Below are positions 1 through 8,421 of a DNA stretch of 64,000 nt, piece after piece. Within the stretch, counting starts at the first letter, position 1. Every line of letters starts with the position of its first letter. Source of the DNA: Verrucomicrobiia bacterium (lineage in GTDB: Bacteria > Verrucomicrobiota > Verrucomicrobiia > Verrucomicrobiales > Akkermansiaceae). The translations under genes and the position numbers were made by a program. The stretch spans positions 163,161 through 227,160 of the forward strand of contig JAUIGV010000006.1 in assembly GCA_030432565.1 (NCBI GenBank). The letters run 5' to 3'. The notes under the pieces were generated by a model, which did no database searches, was not told the DNA's origin, and worked only from the letters and a program-made list of their open reading frames with translations.

Positions 1-2
1 CC

Positions 3-2066
3 GATGAGCATTTCCGCAGGGCTTTTCAGGAAATCATTCATCTGGATACGGCTTCGCGCGCTCTCCTCGCGGATCACGAAGGTCTCGGGATCGGTTTGCG
101 TGGCCTTGAAGAAAAGAAGGATCCGGAGGTGAATGTTGTTCAGTGGAAACGAAGGGGGTGGATCGGCGCTGCGGCCGCTTCAATCGCAGCTGTTGGAGGA
201 ATCGCCCTTTGGAAACAATCGCGTATCGGAGCAACGGGGGGAGAAAGCATGGCGTTGCTTGATCCTCGATGGTCAATGCAGGCTGCCAGCGGGGCCGTCT
301 ATGAAATCCTTTCGCCGGGGCACGTCAAATTGATCAGTGGAGAGCTCACTTTTGATTCTTCCGAAGCCGCCGAGCTCCTGGTGGAAACACCCTTCGCCAA
401 GGCTGTGGCCCGGGGTAGCAAATTTCTCATTGGTCATCATGGGCCGGTCAAATCTCAAAACAAAAACACAGAAGAAAACGAAAAAATGAAACGACATACC
501 TTTACCAGAATGCTGGTCCTTGCCGGAGCGGTGACCTTGACCAACAGTCGGGGAAAAGCAGAAGCGGTGAAAAATGAAGCGGTGATCGCCGAGGCGGACA
601 AAGCTCCCGTAAAACTCGCGGTGGAAGCGAATTCAACTTTTGCCTTTGAGTGCTATGCCCGCCTGGCGGAAGAGAATGCGGGGAAAAACATCTTCTTCTC
701 CCCCTATTCTATTAGCAATGCACTCCTGATGGCGGCGGAAGGAGCCCGGGGTGAAACGGCAGTGGAAATGGGTGATGTTCTGGGTCTTCCTTCCGGCTTG
801 CGAAGGGTCGGGGAAGCCGGTCAGCAGATCCCCTGGGAGATGGGGGTGATTCACACCGGCCATGCCCGGCTTGGGGGGCTCTTCAATGCCTCGACTCCCG
901 AGCAGGTGGAATTACGGAAAAAAGAAATCGAATTGAGCCGCAAACTGGACCTGGTGAAGTCCAAGACGAGGAAGGCCGAGGAAGAGGCGCGGGGTTCGGG
1001 CAAGCGATTCATCTCTCCGTTTTTGCGGGAAGAATTTGAGCTGGTCCGTGATTTGAATGCGATTCGTAAGAAGATCGATGGCGTGACACTCAAGGTCGCC
1101 AACGCCTTGTGGGGCGAGCAGAGCAAGTCCTTTAAGGAAGCCTGGCAAAAGACGGTGAAAGAGTCCTACGGGGCGGGCGCGATCCAGCAGGCTGATTTCA
1201 TCAGGAATTCTGAAATCGAACGGCAACGAATCAATGCCTGGGTGTCAGAGCAGACCGAGGGGCGTATTGCGGGTCTCATTCCTGAAGGAGGAGTGCATGA
1301 GCTCACCCGCCTGGTCATTACCAATGCGATCTACTTCAAAGGAGAATGGGCCGCCCCCTTCAATCTTGATGACACGAGCCCGAAGGAATTCAACCTTGCT
1401 AACGGAGCGCAGGTTGAAGTTCCACTCATGAAAAAGGTGCATAACAAGGGGGCAAGGTATGCCGCCTTCAACGGCGACGGAACTCTCTTTGAAACCCCAC
1501 TCAAGGTTCCCCGGCAAGGCGAACAACCTCAAACCTATCCGGGGGAGGACGGCTTCGCTCTCGTGGAGCTTCCGTACCAGGGTGGGGAGACCTCGATGGT
1601 GATTATCGCTCCTAACGACGCGGCGAACCTCGCTGGGCTTGAAGCCAGCCTGTCTCCCGGTAACCTCACAAAGTGGCTCTCGGCCTTGCAGAAACGCAAG
1701 ACCCGGATCGAGATCCCAAAGTTTCAGTTCAAAGCAGCCTACAACCTCAATGACACGCTTGCCGCGATAGGCATGCCGACGGCGTTTGACCAGGGAAAGG
1801 CCGACTTCTCCGGAATCGCCGAAAAAGACGGTGCCGGTCTGTTCATCGGCGAGGTGATCCACCAGGCCTTTATCGAAGTGAACGAGGCGGGAACCGAGGC
1901 TGCGGCCGCGACTTCACTCGGCATTGATTCCAGATCGCTCCCGCAAAAGATGGTGACCTTCATTCCCACCTTCAGAGCAGACCGGCCCTTCATTTACTTG
2001 ATTCGTGATCAGAAGAGCGGAGCAATCCTTTTCCTCGGCCGGGTTTGCAATCCGAATGCCATCTAG
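3..2066 (+). CDS. FecR-type anti-sigma/sensor domain fused to inhibitory serpin (5' partial)
   Basis: The reading frame is open to the left edge, so the true start lies outside; a TTG at 96 is the first internal start-like codon and residues below are numbered from it. Residues about 21-40 (GWIGAAAASIAAVGGIALW) form one membrane segment. Residues about 45-170 resemble a FecR periplasmic domain (LISGELTF, VETPFAKAVARGSKFLIG, LVLAGAVTL). From about 172 to the end is a serpin: FFSPYSISNALLMAAEGARGET, LKVANALW, a conserved hinge with GTEAAAATS (residues 599-607) and the C-terminal RPFIYLIRD and FLGRVCNP. Serpins inhibit serine or cysteine proteases by reactive-loop insertion; by alignment to antithrombin, P1-P1' is Arg613-Ser614, suggesting trypsin-like targets. 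Residues about 265-328 are a charged, helix-rich insertion not in typical serpins. ATG at 486 could start a separate serpin, but the flanking residues continue the FecR pattern, so I favour one membrane-anchored fusion. Confidence 0.85.
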   Translation, partial: DEHFRRAFQEIIHLDTASRALLADHEGLGIGLRGLEEKKDPEVNVVQWKRRGWIGAAAASIAAVGGIALWKQSRIGATGGESMALLDPRWSMQAASGAVYEILSPGHVKLISGELTFDSSEAAELLVETPFAKAVARGSKFLIGHHGPVKSQNKNTEENEKMKRHTFTRMLVLAGAVTLTNSRGKAEAVKNEAVIAEADKAPVKLAVEANSTFAFECYARLAEENAGKNIFFSPYSISNALLMAAEGARGETAVEMGDVLGLPSGLRRVGEAGQQIPWEMGVIHTGHARLGGLFNASTPEQVELRKKEIELSRKLDLVKSKTRKAEEEARGSGKRFISPFLREEFELVRDLNAIRKKIDGVTLKVANALWGEQSKSFKEAWQKTVKESYGAGAIQQADFIRNSEIERQRINAWVSEQTEGRIAGLIPEGGVHELTRLVITNAIYFKGEWAAPFNLDDTSPKEFNLANGAQVEVPLMKKVHNKGARYAAFNGDGTLFETPLKVPRQGEQPQTYPGEDGFALVELPYQGGETSMVIIAPNDAANLAGLEASLSPGNLTKWLSALQKRKTRIEIPKFQFKAAYNLNDTLAAIGMPTAFDQGKADFSGIAEKDGAGLFIGEVIHQAFIEVNEAGTEAAAATSLGIDSRSLPQKMVTFIPTFRADRPFIYLIRDQKSGAILFLGRVCNPNAI

Positions 2067-2088
2067 AAAAATCAACTCCGTGCGATTC

Positions 2089-2125
2089 AATCCGGGCCCC
2101 CTGATCCGGGGTTCCGGATTTTTTT
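2089..2125 (+). terminator. Rho-independent terminator after the serpin gene
   Basis: AATCCGG (from 2089) pairs with CCGGATT (ending 2120), extended inward by a GCCCC/GGGGT helix with a one-base bulge, and is followed by a run of T. It sits 23 bases after the serpin stop and before the sulfatase start. Confidence 0.8.
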
Positions 2126-2194
2126 CCAAGAATTTTGGCAAAATGAATGGACAATGGCCTTTCCAAACGAGGAGGGAACATTAGCTTCCCTCCA

Positions 2195-3538
2195 ATGAAT
2201 CGGTTCCTGTCTCTTCTGTTCTTCCTCTTTTGCCTCCCGGCCTTTTCGAATGAGCGCCCCAATGTGGTGTTGATTTTATCAGACGACCAGTCGTGGACGG
2301 ATTATTCTTTTATGGGTCACAAGGTGATCGAGACTCCGGCCCTCGACAAGTTTGCCAAGGAATCGCTGACTTACACCCGGGGTTATGTGACCTCGCCGCT
2401 TTGTCGTCCTTCGCTGGCTTCAATCTTTTCCGGTCTCCACACTCCTGTTCATGGCATCACCGGGAACGATGTGAGGAAGAAGAACGGGAAAGGAAAGTTT
2501 AGCCGGAACCATCCCGCGGAAGGGAAAATCCACGAGCAGATCTATGCGGATTTCGAGAAACGGGATGGCTTGGCCCGTCTTCTGGGAAAAGAGGGCTACC
2601 TTAGCTTGCAAACGGGAAAATGGTGGGAGGGCAAGCCCCAGCGCCACGGCTTTACCCACGCCATGACCCATGCCGATCCTGCCAAAGGCGGGCGTCACGG
2701 AGATGTGGGACTTAAGATTTCCCGCGAAGGGATCGCTCCGATCAAGAGCTTTTTGGACGAGGCCAAGGCTGAAAAGAAACCTTTCTTCATTTGGCATGCT
2801 CCTTTCCTTCCCCATACTCCACACAACCCGCCACAGGAGCTTTACGACAAGTACCTTAAGAAGGGGGAGAGCAAGTTTGTGGCCCGCTACTACGCGATGG
2901 TCGAGTGGTTCGACCAAACCTGTGGCGAGCTTTTCAAAGAACTTGATCAGCGGGGCTTGTCCAAGAATACCATCGTCATTTATGTCACCGACAACGGTTG
3001 GATTCAGTCGGAGGACTCGGGTCGTTATGCTCCCCTTTCCAAGCAAGCTCCTTACGAAATGGGGATCCGGACCCCAATCATGATCAGGTTGCCGGGACAC
3101 ATTGAGCCAAAGATGGACAAGGAGACTCTGGTCTCATCGATCGATATCGCTCCGACCATTTTGAAGATGGTTGGGGTTAAAGTGCCAAAGGCAATGACGG
3201 GAGTTGACCTTCGTGATACCGCTTCCCTAAAGAAGCGTAATGTTGTCTTCGGATACGATGGCAACCACGATATGTTTGATGTCAATGACCGGACCGCGAA
3301 CATGGAGTCCCGTTACATCGTGCAGGGCGACTGGAAGTTGCTTCTGCATGATCCCGAAAATTACGGTTTGCCTTATGCCGGAAAATCGGCGGCGCATCCC
3401 GACAATCCGGAAGGAAAACCGGAACTCTATCACGTGATGGAAGATCCTCACGAGAAAAAGAACCTCGCCGCAGAGAAGCCTGCGAAGGTGGCGGAAATGA
3501 CCAAGGTACTTGATGCCTGGTGGAAGCCTGCAAAGTAG
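2195..3538 (+). CDS. Secreted sulfatase (arylsulfatase family S1)
   Basis: Predicted exported sulfatase of about 447 residues that would remove sulfate esters from a glycan or other organic sulfate. The ATG at 2195 is preferred over the in-frame ATG at 2147 because it directly begins a signal peptide (MNRFLSLLFFLFCLPAFS) followed by the family opening RPNVVLILSDDQ with metal-binding aspartates. The modified-cysteine motif is CRPSLASIFSG with Cys70; the usual C-x-P/A-S/T-R signature has Leu in place of the final Arg. Downstream family motifs include TGKWWEG, the HAPFLPHTP segment and VTDNG. The C-terminal part has the usual ELYHVMEDPHEKKNLA tail. A GGAGGG lies about 20 bases upstream of the start, further than usual. 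The gene follows a strong terminator, so it is probably transcribed alone. Substrate cannot be told from sequence. Confidence 0.93.
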   Translation: MNRFLSLLFFLFCLPAFSNERPNVVLILSDDQSWTDYSFMGHKVIETPALDKFAKESLTYTRGYVTSPLCRPSLASIFSGLHTPVHGITGNDVRKKNGKGKFSRNHPAEGKIHEQIYADFEKRDGLARLLGKEGYLSLQTGKWWEGKPQRHGFTHAMTHADPAKGGRHGDVGLKISREGIAPIKSFLDEAKAEKKPFFIWHAPFLPHTPHNPPQELYDKYLKKGESKFVARYYAMVEWFDQTCGELFKELDQRGLSKNTIVIYVTDNGWIQSEDSGRYAPLSKQAPYEMGIRTPIMIRLPGHIEPKMDKETLVSSIDIAPTILKMVGVKVPKAMTGVDLRDTASLKKRNVVFGYDGNHDMFDVNDRTANMESRYIVQGDWKLLLHDPENYGLPYAGKSAAHPDNPEGKPELYHVMEDPHEKKNLAAEKPAKVAEMTKVLDAWWKPAK

Positions 3539-3597
3539 TTGGGCTTGGTTGAGGAGTAGTCGGGCAAAAGTGCAAACTCGTAATTTGATTGGCCGGC

Positions 3598-4272
3598 CTA
3601 ACGGATCAGTTGGCAACCCAGGGCGACCAAGCCTGTCGCAAGGGCGACAAGTTGACCGGTGATCTTCCAGGATAGTCCGGTGACCAAATCCGTGACACGC
3701 TGATCGATGACTTCACCAAGGCGGTCTCGAATCTCTGCAAAGCGGACGGTTTCGCCATCTGCGGAACAGGACCGAACAACAACCCGGACGGTAGCCCAAA
3801 CCGCGACCCTCTGCATTTTTCGGGCGAACCAAAACATGGCGCCGGTGATATCTGCGACTTCATCATCACTTGCCAGGATCTGTTCTGCCGCGGCATTCAT
3901 CGCTCTTTCCACTTCGGAGACCGCGAGCAGTTGATCGGGATCATCAATGAGCCCGGAGATTCCGGTGGCTTTCTCGATGAGCATTTCAAAGATCCGGCTG
4001 CCAAGGCGGGATTCTTTGACGGCCTGTTTGACGGAAGCAAAGATGGAGAACTGAATGGATGCGGTCACTCCCAGAGAGCCCATCACGATGATGGTCCAGA
4101 TCACGGCCATCACTCCACGCCAAATCGAGTCTTCAGAGGCCCACCAAAATGCCACCGCGGCAAGGAAACCACCCCAAAGGAGATCAATGACAATGAAGGC
4201 GATTGCGAAGCACTTCACCGCCGAGCCCAAGAAGCCGGCGATGACTTGAAGCGATTTGGCAACCGGTGGCAT
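3598..4272 (-). CDS. Hypothetical inner-membrane protein
   Basis: A 224-residue protein with two strong N-terminal membrane segments (about residues 18-45, CFAIAFIVIDLLWGGFLAAVAFWW, and 52-75, GVMAVIWTIIVMGSLGVTAS), a middle soluble helical stretch rich in Glu and Ala (about 80-140), and a C-terminal hydrophobic helix (LVALATGLVALGCQLI). I do not recognise the family. Frame, composition and hydropathy look like a genuine gene, and no competing frame is convincing here. It runs in the same direction as the DUF1501 gene upstream (13 bases from that gene's stop to this start), so it may be the last gene of that unit. No function can be assigned. Confidence 0.65.
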   Translation of the reverse strand: MPPVAKSLQVIAGFLGSAVKCFAIAFIVIDLLWGGFLAAVAFWWASEDSIWRGVMAVIWTIIVMGSLGVTASIQFSIFASVKQAVKESRLGSRIFEMLIEKATGISGLIDDPDQLLAVSEVERAMNAAAEQILASDDEVADITGAMFWFARKMQRVAVWATVRVVVRSCSADGETVRFAEIRDRLGEVIDQRVTDLVTGLSWKITGQLVALATGLVALGCQLIR

Positions 4273-4285
4273 TATTTACCGGGAA

Positions 4286-5671
4286 TTAGCCAATGAGTTC
4301 CCTGATCACTTCTCCGCCGAATTGCGACAGCTGCTTGTGGCGGCCGGCGTGGTAGTAGGTGAGCTTGTTGTCGTCGAGCCCGAGAAGGTGAAGAATGGTA
4401 CAGTGGACGTCGCGGATGTGGTGGACGCAGTCGACAGCTTCGGCACCGATGTCGTCGGTGGCTCCGATGGTGTGCCCGGCCTTGGTGCCGCCCCCGGCAA
4501 ACCACATCGCCATGGCGTTGGCGTTGTGGTCGCGGCCGTAGCTTAAGCCGCCGCGCATGCCGTTGTCGGGCGTGCGGCCAAACTCGCCACACCAGATGAC
4601 AAGAGTGTCGTCGAGCATGCCACGTTGTTTGAGGTCCTTGAGGAGGGCGGCAATGGGTTTATCCACCGAGCGGATGAGGGATCCGTGGGCGCGCGCAATG
4701 TAGTCATGACTGTCCCAATTCCCTGCGTAGGCTTGCACGAAGCGGACTCCTTTTTCGACGAGGCGGCGGGCGAGAAGGCATTTGCGTCCGAAGGCGTCGG
4801 TGTCTTTTTGGCCAATTCCATAGTCTTCGAGGGTTGATTCTTTTTCGCCCTTGAGGTCGAGAATTTCAGGGACCTCCATCTGCATGCGGTAAGCGAGTTC
4901 GTAGGAGGCCATGCGGGCGCTCAGTTCGCTGCGGTCTGGACGAGTGGAAAGGTGCCCTTGATTGAGCTTTGCGAGGAGGTCGAGGTTTTGGCGCTGGCGT
5001 TGCCGGTTCATCCCGACGGGCGGATTGAGGTCGAGGATGGGGCTTCCTTCCGGTCGGAGCGGGGTGCCTTGGTAGTCGGCAGGGAGGAAGCCATTCGACC
5101 AATTGCCGGCTCCGCCTTGCGGGTATGAAGTTCGCGGAAGAACGACGAAGCCGGGGAGGTTTTGGTTTTCGCTACCGAGGCCATAGGTGACCCACGCACC
5201 AATCCCGGGATCGCCACCGAAGCGATTTCCGGTATTGAGTTGATAGCAGGCGGTGGGATGGTTGACTGATTCGACCTTCGCTCCACGATAAAAGCAGATG
5301 TCGTCGACCCGCTGCTTGAGGTGGACCCATTCCGAGGAAATATCGGCGCCGCTTTGACCGGCCTTTTCAAAATTGAAGGGGCTTTTTACGAAGTAGCGCT
5401 GCCCGGAGGACATCGCACTTTGCCGCTCTCCGCTCCGTTTGAATTTTTGGAGGTGTCGTTTGGTCAGCTCGGGTTTGGGATCGAAGGTGTCGATGTGGGA
5501 TGGGCCACCTTCCATCATGAGGAAGATGCAGCGCTTGGCTTTGGCCGGGTGGTGAACTGTCCGGGTGTTCGAGGCTTGCAGGAGTGACGAGAGGGCGACC
5601 GAGCCCAGTCCGGCTCCGAGTCCGAAGAGGGCTTCGCGGCGGTTGGGGGTGGCGTGGAAATGATGGGCCAT
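4286..5671 (-). CDS. DUF1501 family secreted protein
   Basis: A 461-residue member of the DUF1501 family, an alkaline-phosphatase/sulfatase-fold group found in Planctomycetes and Verrucomicrobia and almost always encoded beside a DUF1549/DUF1553 cytochrome protein, as here (upstream partner ends at 5676, 4 bases away). The start is the ATG at 5671 (MAHHFHATPNRREALFGLG): it gives a twin-arginine-like leader, suggesting Tat export of a folded, metal-containing protein. Core motifs seen: FLMMEGGPSHIDTFDPKP near the start, NTGNRFGGDPGIGAWV, FVVLPRTSYPQGGAGNW, GVRFVQAYAGNWDSHD, VIWCGEFGRTPDN and GRDHNANAMAMWFAGGG. These fit phosphatase-fold metal ligands, but the biochemical activity of the family is not established. 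The frame stays open far upstream of 5671, but that extension lies over the partner gene and is a shadow. Confidence 0.92.
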   Translation of the reverse strand: MAHHFHATPNRREALFGLGAGLGSVALSSLLQASNTRTVHHPAKAKRCIFLMMEGGPSHIDTFDPKPELTKRHLQKFKRSGERQSAMSSGQRYFVKSPFNFEKAGQSGADISSEWVHLKQRVDDICFYRGAKVESVNHPTACYQLNTGNRFGGDPGIGAWVTYGLGSENQNLPGFVVLPRTSYPQGGAGNWSNGFLPADYQGTPLRPEGSPILDLNPPVGMNRQRQRQNLDLLAKLNQGHLSTRPDRSELSARMASYELAYRMQMEVPEILDLKGEKESTLEDYGIGQKDTDAFGRKCLLARRLVEKGVRFVQAYAGNWDSHDYIARAHGSLIRSVDKPIAALLKDLKQRGMLDDTLVIWCGEFGRTPDNGMRGGLSYGRDHNANAMAMWFAGGGTKAGHTIGATDDIGAEAVDCVHHIRDVHCTILHLLGLDDNKLTYYHAGRHKQLSQFGGEVIRELIG

Positions 5672-5675
5672 GGCT

Positions 5676-8339
5676 TTAGTCCAAATAGACGAATTCGTTT
5701 GAGTTAAAAATGACGAGGCAGAGGTGGGAGAGGCCGCGGGTGCGTGCGTCGGTTTGACTGCGTTGGAGGTCGGGTTGGTAAATCTTTGAGCCGGGAAGGA
5801 ATTCCTCAAAGGTATAGAGTTCGCCGGTTTTTTCGGCACGAACGGTGCGTGCGATGGAGGTGGGCGGGGTGTAGGACTCCGGTTTAAGGGTGGCTTCTTC
5901 CGCATTTGCCTTTTCCCAAGCGGAGAGAAAGATTTCCCGTTCTTTCGAGGTGGGGAGTCGGCCGAGAGCGAGTTGAAACGCCCGGTCGATCGCCTGCCCG
6001 TTGGTTTTTGTTTCCTTGAGAAGGCGGTGGGCAAAGGCGAGGGCGCGGTCTTGAATTTCTTGTGAATTGATGAGGGTGAGGGCTTGCGGGGCGACCGTTG
6101 AGGTTTCGCGGAGTTCGCAGGAATCACTGGTGCCGGGTTGGTTAAAGGTTTCAAAAAAGGGATCACGAAGCCCGCGAAGTTTTTCGGCATAGAGACTGCG
6201 GCGATTTCGCTGAGCCGGGGTGGGGTCGGGTTCGTAAACCGAGGCGATGCCTCCCATGATGAGAAGAGGTTGGCGGGCGACCTCGGGATTAATGTCGGGG
6301 CGGGAAGCGATGCCTCCGACTTCGCGATTGAGTTCGCCGCTGGCAACAAGCATGGCGTCTCGTAGCTCCTCGGCCGTGAGGCGGCGGGGCTTGAAGATTG
6401 AGTAAAGGTTTTGTGCGGGATCGGCTTTCGCAAGGAGGTCGGGAGAAGGGTGTCGAGAACTGCGTTGGTAGGTTTCGGACGTGATAATAAAATGGTTGAG
6501 CTTCTTAACGGACCATCCGTTGTCGATGAACCATCGGGCAAGGAAATCGAGGAGTTCGGGGTGGGTGGGACTCGCGCCGGTGCCGCCGAAGTTGTTGGGG
6601 TTGCCGGCGATGGCTTTTCCGAAGTGCCATGACCAGATGCGATTGACGATGACGCGGGCGGTGAGGGGGTTGGCCGGGTCGACAATCCAATTGGCGAGAG
6701 CGAGGCGTCGCTTCCCTTTGTCTCCCGGAAAGCGTGCGGGATTCATCTCACCCAGCGACTCGGCGGCGCTTAGAGCTCCGGGGGAGACCGGGTCACCGGG
6801 AGTGTAGACATCGCCTCCGGTGAGGATGGTATCTTTTTCGATCTCGCCGGGGCCTCTCCAGGGGTTTGCCACGGGTTTGAGGTAACCTCTGATGTTGTTT
6901 TTTTGAACGGTTTTCCCGGTGTAAACGCCGTGGGCGCGGGGCTTGGTGCGGTCGCTCTCAATTTCGTGGCGGGAGATGTTTTTGAGCATGCGGGCATTGG
7001 AGGCTTCATCGCCGGGATCGAGCCCATTGTCCCCGACTTTGGCTTCGCCGGTTTCGTTTTTCCGCGTGTCCTTCATCTTTTGCTCAAGGGCGGCGCGTTG
7101 CTTTTTGTAGCCATCGATTTTGGCCCTGACGAGTTCGTGGGAAGACTTGAAGTAGTTGAGGTTTTCCTCCGGAAGAAATGGCACGTCATGGTCCCCGAAC
7201 TGGGTTGTCGAGAAGACGGCCATCATGCGGTAGTAGTCGCGCGTGGGGACGGGGTCAAATTTGTGGTCGTGGCACTTGGCGCACTGCATGGGGTGCGCCA
7301 GGAAGGTTTGGCCGACGGAATCAGTGACGTCATCGAGCCAGAATTGGCGGGTCTCTTTGAAGACCGACATCCCGGTTTGCTCCCACGGTCCCATGCGGAG
7401 GAAGCCGGTGGCGATGAGGGATTCGGGAGAGCGGGAGGGGATTTCGTCGCCAGCGAGTTGCTCGCGAACGAAGTCGGGATAGGGCTTGTCACGATTGAAA
7501 GCTCGCACGACGTAGTCGCGGTAGCGCCAGGCGTGGGGGCGGTAATAGTCGTTGGCGAAGCCGGCGGAGTCGGCATAACGGGTGACGTCGAGCCAGTGTT
7601 GTGCAAAGTGCTCGCCGTAGTGAGGTGACGCCATGAGGCGTTCGGCGTAATCGGAGGTGCTTTTGAAACCAGCCAGGTCTTCCGGCGAGGGCGGGAGTCC
7701 GGTGAGGCCGAAGGAGAGTCGGCGGACCAGTTCGCGTGGGTTTGCGCGGGGAGCGGGCGGAAGCTTTGCTTCCTTGAGGCGTTTGGAGATGAAGTGATCG
7801 ATGGGATGGACTCCCCGGGGGATGGCGATCTTTTTGATCGGTCGGTAGGACCAGAGTTTTTCGGATTCGTATCGGCGGTTTTGCCAGTCTTCGTTGAGGG
7901 CCTTGGATGTGGCGACGCGTTCTCCTTCGGCGTATTCCTTTTGGATCTCGGCGACCCGTTCGTCATCGGGCCAGGGGGCTCCCGCTTTGATCCAGTCGCG
8001 GATGATCCACGTTTCTTCCTCGGTAAGTTTGTCGGCTTCCTTCGGCGGCATTTCGTAGTCCTCCACGGTGCGGGTGGTGACGAGGTAAAGCTGGCTTTTT
8101 GAGGGGTCGCCGGGGACGAGGACCTGGTCTTCAAATTCATCTCCTCCCTTGAGGATGGCTTCGCGGGTTCGCATGTCGAAGCCACCTTTGATTTTCTTTC
8201 CCTCCTCACCGTGGCAAGCCATGCAGCGGGACGAGAAGAGCGGTTTGACTTTGAGGGCAAAGAGCTTCTCGCCATCAGTGGGTGTGGCGGCGTTGGCGAT
8301 GGTTGTGAAGGCGAGGAGAACTGAAAGGAAATTTTTCAA
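5676..8339 (-). CDS. Planctomycete-type cytochrome c (PSCyt1) with DUF1549 and DUF1553 domains
   Basis: About 887 residues. An N-terminal signal peptide (MKNFLSVLLAFTTIANA) is followed by a PSCyt1 heme domain with Cys39-x2-Cys42-His43 (CMACHGEEG) and a later MPP segment (EMPPKEAD) that may give the axial Met. DUF1549 follows (DHFISKRL, LTGLPPSPEDL, DVTRYADSAGF), then a second CxxCH (CAKCHDHKFDP, about residue 353), then DUF1553 (LANWIVDPANPLTARVIVNRIW, FGGTGASPTHPELLD, SETYQRSS, RRLTAEELRDAML). I chose the TTG at 8339 because it begins the signal peptide; the frame continues upstream into the divergent monooxygenase promoter without a leader-like sequence. The protein is probably periplasmic and works with the following DUF1501 protein in redox-linked degradation of an unknown compound. 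Exact reaction is unknown for this family. Confidence 0.9.
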   Translation of the reverse strand: MKNFLSVLLAFTTIANAATPTDGEKLFALKVKPLFSSRCMACHGEEGKKIKGGFDMRTREAILKGGDEFEDQVLVPGDPSKSQLYLVTTRTVEDYEMPPKEADKLTEEETWIIRDWIKAGAPWPDDERVAEIQKEYAEGERVATSKALNEDWQNRRYESEKLWSYRPIKKIAIPRGVHPIDHFISKRLKEAKLPPAPRANPRELVRRLSFGLTGLPPSPEDLAGFKSTSDYAERLMASPHYGEHFAQHWLDVTRYADSAGFANDYYRPHAWRYRDYVVRAFNRDKPYPDFVREQLAGDEIPSRSPESLIATGFLRMGPWEQTGMSVFKETRQFWLDDVTDSVGQTFLAHPMQCAKCHDHKFDPVPTRDYYRMMAVFSTTQFGDHDVPFLPEENLNYFKSSHELVRAKIDGYKKQRAALEQKMKDTRKNETGEAKVGDNGLDPGDEASNARMLKNISRHEIESDRTKPRAHGVYTGKTVQKNNIRGYLKPVANPWRGPGEIEKDTILTGGDVYTPGDPVSPGALSAAESLGEMNPARFPGDKGKRRLALANWIVDPANPLTARVIVNRIWSWHFGKAIAGNPNNFGGTGASPTHPELLDFLARWFIDNGWSVKKLNHFIITSETYQRSSRHPSPDLLAKADPAQNLYSIFKPRRLTAEELRDAMLVASGELNREVGGIASRPDINPEVARQPLLIMGGIASVYEPDPTPAQRNRRSLYAEKLRGLRDPFFETFNQPGTSDSCELRETSTVAPQALTLINSQEIQDRALAFAHRLLKETKTNGQAIDRAFQLALGRLPTSKEREIFLSAWEKANAEEATLKPESYTPPTSIARTVRAEKTGELYTFEEFLPGSKIYQPDLQRSQTDARTRGLSHLCLVIFNSNEFVYLD

Positions 8340-8421
8340 AACGAAAGTAGAGGAGGGATACGATTGGAGATGGGATAAGTTATCTTCTTTTCCTTGTGAG
8401 AAGGGAACGAAATACTCGGGC

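Noticed and set aside
486..2066. Serpin as a separate gene starting at ATG 486
   Set aside because: The residues on both sides continue the FecR pattern in frame and there is no stop or clear ribosome site; kept as an alternative in the serpin entry.
5672..6685. Upstream extension of the DUF1501 frame by about 340 codons
   Set aside because: It lies entirely over the DUF1553 coding region in another frame, is Pro/Ser/Thr/Arg low-complexity text and has no leader; the ATG at 5671 gives a proper twin-arginine start.
7223..8275. 350-codon frame on the minus strand within the DUF1549/DUF1553 gene
   Set aside because: It overlaps a gene with clear domain matches and has shadow composition (Ser/Pro/Arg rich) with no motifs.
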